Shown here piece by piece: positions 13,501 to 28,500 of a DNA stretch of 64,000 nt. The stretch is from the NCBI GenBank assembly GCA_963377175.1, contig CAUJNA010003740.1, positions 285,208-349,207 on the forward strand, given 5' to 3'. Each line of letters opens with the position of its first letter. Position 1 is the first letter of the stretch. Position numbers and translations under genes: made by a program. The notes under the pieces are model-generated. The model was not told the origin of the DNA, did no database searches, and saw only the letters and a list, made by a program, of their open reading frames with translations. Origin of the DNA: Effrenium voratum. Taxonomy: Eukaryota; Sar; Dinophyceae; Suessiales; Symbiodiniaceae.

Positions 13501-16500
13501 CCCCGCTCCATCTGCAATGTTTGCCTCACACGAGCCACATCGGTCAGTGGCCATGAAAAAAGGGGGCACGCTTTTGGCAAAGGAAACCCGTGCAAACATG
13601 AGGCGGAAACTCAAGCTAAACAGCTGGACACCAGTGATTCTCTAAGTCAAGAATATTCAGTCATCATTCCTAGGGTGAGATAGCGTGATATTTGCGCCAA
13701 GGCTATAGTCGCACATCCAATGATACGGGCCGTCATGCGTGGTCATGCTTCTCACACGGCTGTCAATCAAGGACATCTACCGCTGTAATGTTGATCGCGG
13801 ATTGATCCCCCCCGCGGAGTAATAGAGGGTGTTTCGTCTCCCCAGGGGGTATATACAGTCCTGGATTGGAACAAGTCCCCCCTCGGCCCAAAAAACAAAC
13901 AAAACATGAATACAAAACAAAAGGACACCATAATATTGAACAGTCAAGGGATGTATAACTCCTGCAATCTGCCCAGCTGAGAAGTACCACAATTGTGGCA
14001 CTGGACCGTGCGTCCTAGCCGGGCAGACAGCCAATTCGACTCAGTCTTTCATGTGCTAGGCATAGGCGTTTTCAATGGAAGCCAAGAACGGTAATTCACA
14101 AATCACACTGAGTTCATGCCAGTTCAAATACTTAACTCGGTGTTTTCATCTATATACCAACATATATATATATACATGAGTAAGACATCAACTTTCAACC
14201 CTTGGATTTGATCAACTCAGTGTTGTCAATTGACATTTGTTTTGGGCTGCTCATCTATGTTATAGTCAAAGCTTGGTCTTGTAGTGGTCCCCATGTATAG
14301 AACCAAAAGCACGGCTGCACCCAGTTCGCCGAGTTTTGATTGCAGCTTATCTTAATCCCTCCATCAGCACAAACACACCAAGCCAAGCCGAGTCACAAAT
14401 CACCCAGGAGCTGCAAACCGCGCTGCCACTGCTGACCCTGCGGTCAACTGAGTGGCACTTTCTTCATGGACCTTTAAGGGGGGCTTTGTGGTGGGAGGGC
14501 TATCACCAGGTACCCCTGTAACAAGAGCCTACTACGGGCTTATCCTTGGCTTGTCCTGGGCTTATCCAGGGGAAAAGAAAACTGCGCTGAAGCTCCTCTT
14601 GAAAAATATACGACATTTGATGGAATACGGAATTCTGTTCCAAGACCAACGACCACTGATTTACATCTTCAACCCCAGCTGCCATTGGGTAGTGCTAGTA
14701 AGCGGAAACTCGTGCGATTTCGCTTGGATCCAGCCAGCAGGGCATAACTCATAACCATGGCAAATCACGCCGTTCGCCTTGTTTTAAGCGTGAAGGGAAT
14801 TCCTCCCAACGGGAATGCGTCTTTCGGCGATGCCGGCGGCGGCAACGCCTCCAGCATTTGTTTGAACTGCACTAGCATCTGCTTGAAGACGTCCCGCTCA
14901 CATGAATGGGTTCATCTGGATATTATGCAGATCGCGCTGCCCGAACCTTCACATTTCTGGCCTTGCCGGAAGTGGTACGTGTGAAGGAAAACAAGTGTTC
15001 TGCCTTTGACATCCCGATCGCAGCCAAATTGAGCCTAGTATGCTGGGGCCTCAATGGCTCCATCCCATTTACCTTGTTAGTTCACCGGCTTAACCCAGAA
15101 AGCAACATGAACCGCATGCAGTTCAATCTTGGCTTCCATTTTGTCATCCAAATCATACCCTACACAGCCCCCACCCACATCTGGCTGGACTCCTGGGAGG
15201 TGTTCCTAGGCCGCTCTCACATGACAACTCCTTGTGTATAGCTCAAGGCCTAGGCCACCAAGAGACCTGATCTCGGCTGCCAAGCGCCCAGCTGGCATGC
15301 TGGCAGAAGACACATGCCCAGGCTCGGCCTAGTTGTCTCATGCAGCTGATCTTTTGTATCCGGCAGACAAGATCTAGACAGGTCACAGGACTCGATACTG
15401 GAGACCCTGGACCTCCCCTGGAAAACCAAAAAACCGGACCGAAGCAAGGCGGCTTGCTACCCCGCCATGAGAAAAGGTCGCGCGACGTGGTGGGTTAATG
15501 TCCCCCAAGCTCCTTGGCTTCCTAACATCTTGGCACAACCTGACCTCGTCGCTCAGCAAGTACTAAGCTAACTGGCCCATGCCTGCTCTCACAATAGGCA
15601 AACATGATGTTCAAGAGGGTTGCCCAAAGGTGGGTCCCTTCTGTGCAGCTGGAAAAGTAAACGGTTCGGGACATGCGGAGCCGCTCAAACTGAACGATCT
15701 CACGATCAAACGCTTTTCGGGTCAGGGTTCACCAATTGGCCTCCTTTGCAGTTGAAATCTCAAGAGGCCCACCCTAAAGAGTGCCATCGAAAGAAAATGG
15801 TCAGAGCGAAAACCCTGGACCAAACCTTTCAGCTTCAATCATCACCTCGTGAACTTGGCCCTGCCAAAGACAACATTTCAACCACCCAAAAAGGGGTGCC
15901 TACGCGACATGATCAAGGGAACACCCAACAAACCGTGTTCCTTTTGGGTCTCCTGCCAAAGCCAAGCGTCTGATTGCCCGCCCAAGGCCAAACATAGGGT
16001 CCACCATACGACATTCCCCAAGCAAAAATGCACAATGCATGAAAGCTTTGGCGTTGGCGCTCAACTTGTTTTGTTTACACAAACAAACAACAAATCTCAA
16101 TCAGCCTGTGAATAGTGATTTCCATACCGGGAACAAAGACACAACATCTAACGCACCGCCATGGGTGAGCTCATTTTGCCCTAAGCGAGCTCCCTCTAAC
16201 TTGTCCAAATCTCCAGCCGCCCCGAAGAAACGATGCGAAACCTCCGCGCCTTGCCACAGGCACTGATCGCTGCATTGTAGCTCACCAGGTTGGGTGCCGG
16301 TCCAGTCCTTCCCAGCCGGGCGTTCTTGCCCTCTTGTCACGGGGAAAAGGATACCCTTTGTGTTGCTAGTGTCTTTCTTGTGAACATGGAAAGCCGAACA
16401 AAAATGGGAAGCATGGAGCATGCGCTGTTGCAAATGAAGAAAGTCGCACTTGTGTGTTCTTAATATGATACATAGCTTAAGGAGGTTGAAGCCCTGGCTA

Positions 16501-19500
16501 CAACTCGACCAGAACGGGAGCACCAAAAGGTGAACAGCCTGATTTGCATTGGACAACTAAAGGGAAAGCTGAGAACAAAGGCCCCAAAACAATAAAAACG
16601 CAATATACAAGAGTCCTGAAGCGGCTTCTATTTACAGTATGGCTGGAAATGCCCCCCCTGAAGGCAAATGCCATGACATGATCCTTTGTGTGACTGGGCT
16701 GTCCCCATGACTACGTACTTTGTCACTTTCAAGGGATTCCATTACAAATCCCGCAATCAGGGCCAAGGGTCTGGGCTCATTTCTTGCAGGCCCATCTTCT
16801 CACAATGACGCGTCCTGACTGATGGCTCACCCTACGCCGCAGCCACGCGCAGCCGAATGCAACCGAGACCCGTCTCCCATGTCAGAAGCAAGGAGTTGCC
16901 TTGTGCCTTCTCTGCGCCAACCGCTGCCGAACAAGCCCCAAGACCAGCTCCAAGGCCACGTTGAAGTGGCCAAAGCTGCAAGACTTCAACGTGATTTACT
17001 GCCCCGGCTGCGTCTTTGGCCTGTCAAGTGGTCAAAACTTCCGGCTGCGTCTCGCAAAGGTTGCCGTGATTTCCTGCCCAGCTCGCTGTGCAGCCCCTCG
17101 AGCTGCACAAAGTCCAGCCACAGAGTAGTCGGCCGAGGGAGGCTGGTCAGTCAGACGGCAGGATCGCCCGGACAAAGGGAACAAATACTGCAACATGTTG
17201 GAACAGTACGGGGCATATGTGGGTTTCTCAACATGTGTGACCCCTTTTTGGATGGTTCTAAAGGGAAACCAAAAGGAAACCACCTACCTGGATGGGTCCC
17301 CAATTTTGAGAAAGAGTAATATGTAAAACCAACAAGATCCAAGGCAAATTTCAAGGGAGCGTGGCCAAGTGATCGGAGCCTTGACTTGTCCGCCACCATG
17401 ACTGCTTCAGGTAAGCCCCCGTTGCATGATAAGCCATGCCTTGCTTTTCACACCTTGATATCCCTTCACAAATGACCAAGGAGTTAGATGTTTTGAAACA
17501 TTTTTCGCCAAACCCAGGAAACCCAGAAAAAGCAAACAAAGGGTTCACCTTTGGGCACCTGGACAAGGAAGCCCCTAAACGCTGAAAGATCACTTCGCTT
17601 TGGAAAACACCCCCTGGCCTGCACATGACTTCCAGCAGCGCAAGAGCTTCGCGCCACCGACCCTCCGCCTGAAGGCAGCTGAGTGCATGGGTTCTGTAAC
17701 TCATGTAGGCCATGCTGTGGTTGTCAAAACCGTTTTGGTTGATCCCATTTTGGTTGGTAGGTGAATGCACCATCCTATTTTAGAACCTATTTTAGTGGGG
17801 GGGGGGGTACGATTTGGATTTTGACCCATGGCCATATGGGTGGCCATACTGTGGATGCACAAAATCCTGCACCACTTGGGATAGACAAAACCCTAGAAGT
17901 AATGCGATAAACCACTTACCAACTGGTGCGGGATTTCGTCCATCCACAGTATGGGTATGAATCTTACTTGGGGACCCTTTGGTGGACATCATTTCGGTGG
18001 GGATAGGGAACCACCAACCGCTTTGGAGGTGGTTCCTTATCCAACTTCATAGGCACGTTTGGTTGACATGAATGTCCTTTGAATTTAACCAACCAAGGGA
18101 AACTAGGAGAAACAAAAATAGCATGCAGTGGTGTACATGGTCGTTTTGTTCTGGGGAAATGTAGCAGTGGCGCACGACTACAAACGAACCACTGCCGTCT
18201 GGCAGGATTCAGGATTAATCTTGATCAACCTGCCAACCTAGTGTCACCACCGTGTCATGAGCGTGCTTCTGCAACGCCAAGCGTCAGTCCACCCAGCAGA
18301 AACACGTACGGTGGGTTGCTTGTGGAATCAGACAGGCAGGGGATGCCCGCAGTGTTCTGATCTCTTGTCGCATTCCATGGTTGCGACAACAAGGAAGGAA
18401 GCATGACGAGATGGGGATGACGTGGGGTTCCAGCACGCCTTCAAAGGGCCTCACCTTCGTAGCTAGTGGCTTCAACATAAATTTAAATCCCTGAGTCGCA
18501 ACCCCCCGTAAATAAGCAGAAAGGTTCACTTGCAAGAGCAACATTTCGCCAAAACGGGGCTGAAGATGTTGTATCAAAGGCCAACCCTTCTGTTTTGTGG
18601 CCGATCTCCACTCCTACTCGCTCCAAATCCAGATCTCTCCAGAGCTCACCTGGGTAGAAAACGCTGGCAACCACAACCACAGTACAAAATACGACGCGTC
18701 TGACTGGCTACGTAGACATGTCCCCGTAGTTAGCTTCGATTAAAAGTACCTAACGACTCCCTTTATTCCCATGTTCGACCCAAACCAAATGCTCGTTTTG
18801 AACAATACTTGGATTTTGGAATATTGCTCCAAAAGCAGTCATCGGGTGGTAACCCGGGCTTGCCATCACACCATCACACCCCTCCAATCTAAAGCAATCT
18901 AAAGAACTCTAGTTATGACATAACGACGAAGGGACGTTCACGGCCTCTAAAGCAACGTCACCAAAGACCTGTTACCGGAAAAGCAACAAACAACAACAAA
19001 GAAGCCGGAAAACCAAACCCACCCCATGACGGTTTTTGGACCGACCGGAAAACCCTTCGCCTCCAAGACGGCCACAGCAGCGCTGAAGCTGACCACGCTC
19101 CGAGCGCCTGGAAGCGATTGGCCCAAAGGGGAATCCGAAGATAGCGATCTGAGGCGACTCGGAGAACCACCCCCAAGAGGTCATCCTGCTTCTTTCTTCG
19201 CAGAATGTATTCGCCCAGTCATGGAAGTAGACAAGGGCCCTTTTTGAGATGACAGTCTAAGGAATCCGTCTTCTTCTGTCTGGCGAAAGCAACACAAACA
19301 TGGGGCACCCTCCAAAAAAAAACATATTACATGGAGTTAGTGCGTTCTTAGACCGGGATTGAACATCGAACAGTTTCAAAATATAGCTCAAACAAATTAA
19401 GGAATGAAGGCCAAAAGATTCCAAAGGTTTTGTTCACTCGTTCTTTTGAGCATTTGGTCATTTGCTGGCAAGAAGGATCTGTGGAGGAAAACATACAGCT

Positions 19501-22500
19501 AGACACATACATCTAAAAACCCAGCGGATCCACATTCGAGGCTCCATGTGGCCAGTGTGAAACTAGGGGACACCCCTAGTTTTGTGGCTTCCGTGGTGAC
19601 CGCTGGCTGAAAAGGGTGCGTATCCTTTAGGCAATGCGACCTTTCGGCTATGAACCAGGAGAACGTCCCTCTGCAGTAATTTTGGTAAGTGGGCCAAGCA
19701 TAGAACACCATTCATTAAAATGTCGGCTTTAATGGGCACTCAGGATCGAAATTCCTGGTTGGGGCAACCCAATTTAGAGAGGACCTGGAGATGGCCTTGA
19801 TCTCGTTTTGGGGAATACGCCCCCAGGCAATCCACCAGGTGTAAACATTGCTTGCCGTGAGGGAAGTCCTTTTGCCTGTGGTCGCAAAGATCGGCATTGA
19901 CAAGGAAAAGTGATTGCTTTTAGCTTAAATCCAATTATCTTTCCGATAAACAGTCTTACAAGGACAGCCTCACAGCCTCTACTGCCACCTCCTTTGAAAA
20001 CTGCCCGGAAGCTCCCAAAATGAGGTCCGGAAAAACGACGGAATCACTCCCCAAACAGGATCTTCCTCTGCAACTGATTTTAAATTGGGTTCCAAATTGA
20101 TTGGTTGCCCTTTGAGACACATGCCAACAAGGCCGTCCCAAAGAGACACACCCACATATCCCGTCTCCCCCAGTTCCCCTCTCCTGCTTCCCAAAGCCCA
20201 AAAACCCGCCTGAGAGAAGGCACAAAGCCACCTGCCACTGCCGGCTCGCACGGCAGGCGCCTCAGCTGAAAGTGCAGTAGCCCTTCGCATTCTGGGGATC
20301 TGAACCAGTTTTGTGGGGTCCCCGAAAATCGACATTTTGGGGGGCCCCCAAAATCCCTTCTTTCAACATGTGTGGAGCTCCCACAATTCTAGGGGCTCAA
20401 TCCCCATTCTGTTCAACCATCGTTCTTTCCAAAAACCGGATCCGTTTTCCCTGGGTTTCCGGAGGTTTTCTAGAAAGATTCGGATCCCTGGAAAGAATGG
20501 TTGGAAGGTACCCCTAGAATTGTCGAAATTTACTGGGCCTGCCCCTTGTAAAACATACATGTTTGAGCAACTTATTTTGTTGAAACAACACACTTTGGGT
20601 TTAACAACGAAACATGTTTGAGCAACTATTGTTTAAAAAGCATGCGTTGGGTGTGCCATAAAAAGAGTGTGAAAGCTGGCCCAATCCTGCCTCTCGCCCA
20701 AGGCGACCCTATCAGGAAAAAAGGCCGCCTTTTGTGCGTGGTGCAGTTGACGAGGAAACCCTCCACAGAAAAACATGATGAAGTGCCATTGGACATCTGG
20801 TTTGCCCCTATCATTAGCAACAATCGTCTCTGTTGGCCGTCACCCTGTGGCGCCAAACCACTGGCTGTAAGCCACTTTCATCCTGGGTTGCCCCCGGAGT
20901 GAGCTGGTGGCCGTCTCTCCTGCGAACTTCAGGAAGCTGAGAGCCTGGCTAATGGCCGCCACGTACCTGGCTTTTCCAAAGCAAAGCTGGGTGTGACGGC
21001 TTGCCTAGCTAGCTTGCTTGCTTGCTTGCCCGCCTTGCTTGATGTCTTGCTTGCTTGCGCAGTTCCTTCGCTGCTTGCTTGGCTCTGGGCTGGCGGATGG
21101 CTTGCTCTGCTTGGCCGCTGGACTGCCTGGAAATTTACTTCGCCTCGGTCGGTCGGCGACACAACTTCTTGATAGCTGTGAAGCGAAAACAGTGACACTG
21201 GCTATGGGCAAGCCCTAGTTTAGTTTGCTGGCGAAAATCGACCTTTCCCCCAGAAAGCCATCGAGCAGCCTTGCGACTTGTAGATTCTAGATCTAGCGTA
21301 CTAGCGCATAAGGTTTGGGCCCGTACAAGTCGGGCAGACATGGCACCACTACACCACGTTCTATTCCTAGCTCGTTCTCCAGACTCAAGCAACTGGGCGA
21401 AGTGGACACCACAAACCACCGGGCGCACGAGATTTCATCCCGGTCCATGGTGGACAAAATGTGCAGAGCGCCCTGGCGCTTTGCGGAGGCGCTGGACACA
21501 AGTTACAAACGTCCCATCAAAACTGACCGCGCTACAAAAGGGTTCTGACAAACTTCAAGACTTCCCCTTCCCAAACCTTGGTGTCCTGTAGAAAGTTATC
21601 ACTTCTGGGGTATTGATCATCCCAAATGAATGGCAAAAAGAAATACTAGACTACTGGACCGTTCTGAATGCTGACGTGAAATTGGTATCCCGTTCCAGAC
21701 GTCAGTTTGCAGGCTTCCCTACTGTTTCACGAAGCCAAATGACGCCCTGTCAGCCAAAAAGGGGTGCTGCAAGAATCTCACACATACCACGCAGCAGCGT
21801 GTGGTTTGCCTATGCCAAAAAGAAGCCCCACAACGATCCATCCGTGAGTTCTTCAAGCATGTCGTAGCAGTGTAACAGGTTATGGATGCGTGTTTAATAT
21901 CTGCAGAGCAAATATCCCTGAAGTGGTCAGAACGCCATAGTGGAAGCAAACCTTAATGACAAATTGAATAACACTTGACTACCGCATGTCTAAGCCTTGT
22001 CGGCCCTTGAGCTGGACCTTTTTGGAGGGAACAAATGCCCTCCCGAATTCGCCTCTCAACTTTCCGCCCACTTTCTTAGTGTGAACCCCCCAACCTTCGG
22101 CCCTGAATCAGGACCTCGTCCTCCGTGTTGCCTTCACGGATTGGTCGTAGCGTGGTCGGTCTCAAGAGCGGCCAGCGAACACCACACGTGCGTCCGGATC
22201 TCGAGGATGCCGACCCCCGATCTGTACATAGTGCTTGCCCTTCCAGCGGCCTGCCAGTTGGCTTCAAAGAACCCTGCTGGAAACAATGCAATGCCCAGCT
22301 GTCTCAGTGGAACACTGCTTCAAACAAAAACGCCTTCGAGAAGGCTTCGGCGTCACAGCATAAGCATAGCTTCTGCCATCTACTTAGACTCCCCAGCACA
22401 TGGATCAGCATGAGAAATGTTGACCTCATGTTAATCAATAGGGGGTGTTCCCCTCCAACAGTAATTATTGCCCACTAAACCGAGGAATGTCCTTCCCCTA

Positions 22501-25500
22501 AAAATAAACAGGGGTTGATTAATATGGGGTCAACATTAACATGTTGGACGCAACCCTGGCCCATTTGCAATGAGACATTGCAAAGATTGCGCTTTCTCAA
22601 GGTAGCGGGTCCAAGCGGACAGCCTTCCCTACTTCCTGCGTAGCATTGGCCCGAAATGGTCCTCAACGTGATCGACCCATATTTGTGTCCCTTTCAGGCC
22701 CTCCTCTGACTTTGAGGTATGCCTGTATGACTTACGACTAGGCAAAGGGGACGACCAGGTATCAAATGTTCACCCAACATCCAGAACAAGCACCACCCTT
22801 GCCGAATGCTTGAAATCCCATGCCAAGCACTTCAAGTGTCCGCAAAAATCATCAGCACGCGTCCCGTACAAGAAGACCGTTTTACAAATGGCTGTCCAAA
22901 CTCCCTACTAGGGATTGAACGACCATGTCTGGCAGAAAGCGATACCCTCTCTCCCACTAACATGGCACCTGACAGGCGGTCCCTCCAAAAAAAAAACGGA
23001 TCTTCCAGGCGCCCTCCCACAAATGCCATGGAGAAAGGGTAGGTCTTCGCATGTCGCCAACGCAGCAGTCCTTCCTCCGGTTTTGGTCCGTGTCTGGCCT
23101 GCCAGTGGCCGCCAGCTGCACAGGCACTGAGCGCAGCATTGCTGGTGGCCTCGGGTTACCCGATTTGGTCCCCGACACACCTCACACAGCAGGGACCAGA
23201 GGTTCCTACATTTCTTGGAACAGCACTCGTGCAAACTCATTTTAGACTCGGTCGAAAACAGGATTTGTTTTGAAGCCATATGAGAAGCTGCTCGCAAACA
23301 CAATCCACCAGTGATGATCTATCTGAGGGTGCCGCAGTTCATGTCCCATTACCGATGGGGAGGGGGATGGAGGGGGAAGATGCAAGCCTGTGCTTGCCGA
23401 AGCTCGGACTAATATACGACTATGCGGTATCCACCTATGAATAAATGCAGCTTGACACTTGAGGGCCTGTTGGAAGACCATTAAACCAGTAGTAGCCATA
23501 TCCATCTAAACTTACCAACCAGGAAAAGAGCAATCAATACCTTCAGCAAATGGAACACGCATGATGTTCACCCAGCCCCCCCCACCCAAACAAAGCCTTG
23601 CTACTTGCATCTTGATCTCCGGAAGCTGGATGTTTGGTCAGCGGGTTGAGCATGGGAAAAAAGCGTACGGCTGGCTCCAAGGCTGTTCGAAACCCTTCTG
23701 GTTGGAACTGGATTTTCGGGACTTGGGGACGAAGGCCACGCTGACGCTGCGATTTCTGAGAGCCGGGCGGTGTTGGGATGCAGCTCACGGTGGTAGAGCC
23801 TCATTCAGACGCTGGGCACACGCACGCACAACAGGCTCAGGAAACCCCACGTGACTACAGAAAGCAACCCCAGCCTGGAAAGCCAGCACCAAACAATATA
23901 AAGCTAAAAGGCTAAGGGGATGGCTAAGATGGGAACCACAACTGGCAAATAAACCCCTGCTATGGGGGTGGGGGTGTCCCCCTCCAAAAGTCGTCTGAAT
24001 TACAACTAAACCCAACAACACCCCCATATTCATTTAAAGGGGTTTGTTAATCCGGGGTCAACATTAGACTTCTTGGGGGCCTCGGTTTAATCCTCGTTCA
24101 ATACGTGGCCCTTTGAACAGAACATCCCTCCTAATGGATAAGCTGAATCGGATGGCTATGTAGGGGCACCCTGACCGAACCGTCCACTTGCTTGAAGCGT
24201 CAGCCAAACATGAGCTGTTGTTGCAACCGTGTCCAAATTAAGCTTTCTCTGGGACATGGAAGCTATCGGCCACTCCACGCGTACTAGGAACTTGCCAAAC
24301 TTTGCAAGCCTTTCAGCAACCCAAAAAAACAGCGTGTACGCTACCCTAGCACACTTCACGCTCTCCTTGCCAGGAACTGCGCCACTGCCCCGAGAACGCA
24401 GACAGAATTCATTTCTTGCCGAAGGCATACCCTTCCAAGCTGGCTCTGCCTACGAACTACTTCACATGCTGACCAATCCGACGGCAAACTCCCACGACGG
24501 GATTTGTTTTGCGTCTGCAGAAGCTTCCCCTTCTCCCCACGTCTGAGCCTCTGAAACAAGGTGCCCCATATTTCCCCTTGGAACATCACCCCACCCAAAA
24601 GGAAACTCACTTTGAATTGGCCCAAAAGCCGATGCTTAAAACCACCCGAAGGAAGCACATAGGGAGTCCTCTCAAATATGGCTCTGCAACCAGACTCCAA
24701 TAAGGTTTTCGCCACTGAAAACGATACCCGCTCGAACCTTCTGCTAGGAAACTGGTGCAGGCATCTCAAGTCAGGCTCCATGGCAACGCATTCCAAGTGC
24801 CGCAGCTTTTGCCTCACCCACTAGGGTGAAAGTAGACGGCACAGGATGAAACCATGATGGGTGGAAGTTCCGCTAGAAATTTAAAACATCTTCTTCTGAA
24901 CGGCTAAGAGGATCAATCTGCGCCACATGCGATTCGAAAACGAACTCCTCTGAACAACAAAACAAAACCCAGCCAAAAACCCCGCACGAACCGCTCTCTC
25001 TTCGGTTTCCAAGTGGCTCCAAGGCTTTGCCCCAGGACAAGCCCTTGGTACAGGCCGTCATGGTCGAACCTCAGTGCGGGTCGGTTGGGATTTGGCACCC
25101 CAAGGGGTGCTTTTGAGGTGGGAGCTTTAGACAATTTGCTCAAGTCTTCAGATGGCTTCGGCTTCTTGAAGCGCAAAGTGGCGCCAGTGAACATGGCGTA
25201 GGCTATGCTCAAAATTTCAGGTCGGCACACCACTCATGGTGTACAAGTGTGCCTGGAATGAGATAACTAGCATGGGTAGGAGTTGGCAACCTTTGGTGGA
25301 CATCGTTTACCTAGACATCATTTGCCTGAGGATTGATGCTCATCAATAATTTTGCTGCGTCCCCATCTAAGTGTATAGCCACATTGCTCTTGAAAACCAA
25401 GTCCGCGCGTCTTCCTACCCGCCAAGTGACAAACAATATTGGATGCATGCGTGTCAATTCTTGCACAACAACTCATTTTGCACACGCATTCTGGGATGCT

Positions 25501-28500
25501 TGACGACGCAGGTGTGTTTGGCAAACTGCATTGGTACATACGCGCAACACGCGTGTCACGAAATGCCGTAACTCACTTCCTGATTGGGATAAGCTTAAAC
25601 AAGCAGACAACAAGAGCTTGTTGATTTCCGCCAACATCAAATTCCCAACCAGTACATTAAGTACAGCCAGAAACTGGTTGGAACTGTACGAACATCATTG
25701 TGGGTTTCCCAATCTTACTTGCCACTGGTCATTCAGAAGTAAACAAGTATGTTTTTGCAATATATGCTATATACAACTGCATACATGTCTCTGCCGCTTT
25801 CTTTTCTCGCTCATGTAGGTAAACCTTGTCCAATACATGTTAGTATGTTAGAGCAAAGGGGCCCGGCACACGTGGAACCCTGCCGAGCCTTGTACTCAGT
25901 AGGACCAAGTCTTTCTTCAGCTTCCGCGTCTGGCTGGCTCGAAATCAGCAGACTTCAGCCTGATGAATAGTTCGGAGGTGTTTAGGGATCAATCCAGTTT
26001 TGGAAACTCAGGACTGACAAACTCAGATTCAGCCTTTGCGGAATGGGAACTGAGGATCAACATGGTTCATTTGTCAGGCAGTTTCGACTGCTTGGCTAAA
26101 GAAAACCCAGGTGCGATTTGTTCACCATGCTTGATCAAACTGGGCTGTTCGAAATCGAGGGTTGGCCAATCCGGATCCGTAGTCCCCATAGGTGAAGCCA
26201 CAACAGGGACCGGTGCCTAACCGAAGGTAAGGATTGAGGATTCCCGTTGAACAGCCCAGTCGAAAGAGGGTGCAAATCATTCTAAAGGGAACCTGAATAC
26301 CTGGTTGGGTGCGGGGGGGGGGGCAACACCTCCCCTATCAATCGGCCAACATTACTCAACACAAACTGAAATCCTAGTTGCCTCTGTGGCAAACGGACCT
26401 TGTTTGGGGGACAAGGTTCACGAAACCATGCACGAAACCCGGTAGCTTAGTAAGTTCGTTTTCATAGAAATGCCAGATTGCGGTGTTGCAATAAGTTGCA
26501 ATGGAAGGAATACCACAAGAGAGGGATGCTCTATCCAAGGACCAACAACTCCCAGCATGCGGGCCATGGTCATCGTTTCCCTTCAATGGCAATATTGGTC
26601 TAAACCCCCTGCTCGAGGGTTTTTGGCCAATAACCTCCTCAAGCAACCCGGCGATTTAACTTCTTTTCTCTTCGGATACTTCTCAAAGTGGCAGGCTCAC
26701 CATGTCCTGCTAAGGCAAAACAAACAACTGAACATCGCATTCGCAAATGCAAGCTCATGGTGCAAGATGTGTGGGCAGTGGAAACGTTCTGCGCAATGCC
26801 GGAGTTCGCCTCTTCCTTCTAATCAAAACACAAACAACCTTTGAGGGCAGAGCTCTAACCATGGCTCACTTAGCATGTATTGAAATTGTTTTTGTTAAAC
26901 AAGGGGAGGAACTATCATTCTCTGGCTTCCCTACTCACCTCCCACCCCTGAGTTTAGCTTAGGGCGCTTGTTCGCGGCTCACTTAAACGGGAAACATGGA
27001 GGTCCTTTCGAGGTGTCCCTCCCCATTTTGAGCTGGCTGCTCAGGATGTCACGTGGCTGCCCACCCACGCAGTAGAAACCCACGGAGACCCCGTTTCGGC
27101 GCAACTGCCTCCACTTCTGAGTGGTAGGCCAGCGCCTGTTGCCAGGCCCCACTGGCCTCAGGGATGAGCTAGATGTCTTTCCATTGCTTGGTTGCAATAG
27201 AAGACCCCCTGCAAAACTTCAAAAAGCATAACTTTTTGTGGGTTTAGCGGAAAACACCTTTATTCCCCAAAAAGTTAAAGTCTAAAGATCCAACGCAATA
27301 GCAGTCAAGGTGGAAGGTATTCTTTGGGACTCAAGAAAAAGGGAGAGCAAAGGAAAATCCAACGTGTTGTGGGTGCCCCATTTGGAGGGAAACTGAGATG
27401 GGAACCCAGGAGTAGTCAAACCTTTGGATGATGTTTTGGAAAGCGCTATTTGTAGTGGTCTGTGCACTTTGAAAGGAGATCCTTTTATTTTTGGGGTAAC
27501 ACCTCTGTCAACAGTACCAAGAAGCCTCCCCGCTTTAAGTGAAGAATTAATCATTTAAAAAGGTCTTTCAGTGGCATCACCGAGCTGGGCACCTGCCTGG
27601 TTTCCTTTGACGGGAAGCCACTCGGAAGATCAACGGCGTACTTCCAGTTTGATGCTTCGCATTGGTATGAGCTTGCCCAAGGTATGAAGTCCAGAATCCT
27701 GGCAAGGGAATCAAAGGACCCCAACAACACTGAAGGCAAGTTGTCTCAGCCTCTCAGCCTCTCAGCTTACAGCCTCTCCCGGTTGCCCAATGACCCTGGT
27801 AGAAACATGGAACCCTGTCTGGGATTGACAATTTTTAGAGGTAAGCCTACCCAACAAAAAAGGGAAGCAACACATCAATGGTGCCGCTGATCGACTGGTT
27901 TAACATATGGGTGTTCTCAAAATGTTGTGCACCCCTCCAGGTAGGTGGTTTTCCCTTAGGTTTCCACTTTAGGTTTCCATCCTTGTGGGCTTGCAGGCAG
28001 CTTGTTTTCCACTGCCTTGTCTGTAAAAGGGGCTGCGCGGTATTCGATCCAACGGGCTGAGAAACCCCCCATCTTCCAATGAACCGAACCCGAAAGAGGG
28101 TGGAACCCACCGAAAGAGGCTGGAGCTCGGATGGATTCATTCTCAGCCGCGGACGCCGGCCACGTTGATCGCTGCGCTGTAGACCTTCGCCGCGCTGCAG
28201 ACGTGTCCGCTCGGTCGCTCAAAAAAGAGCGGTACATGCTAGGTGTCCTGTTGGGGGGAATAGATGGCCCTGGTAGATGAGTAAATCACCTGGTAAACAA
28301 GGGCCATCGATTATTTTGCGAAGAAAAAAACAAAAAAGAACACCTATGGGTACATGGCTGAGCCCGCAGAAAAGTGGAAGTCTTCCAGTCGAAACCCAAT
28401 TGACCCCCCCCCCCGGACAAGTTGACGTCTACTTCCAGCCGAAACCCAATGGCGTTCCATTGAATCATTCCAATGTGATTCTCTTCTCAATTTGCGAGGT

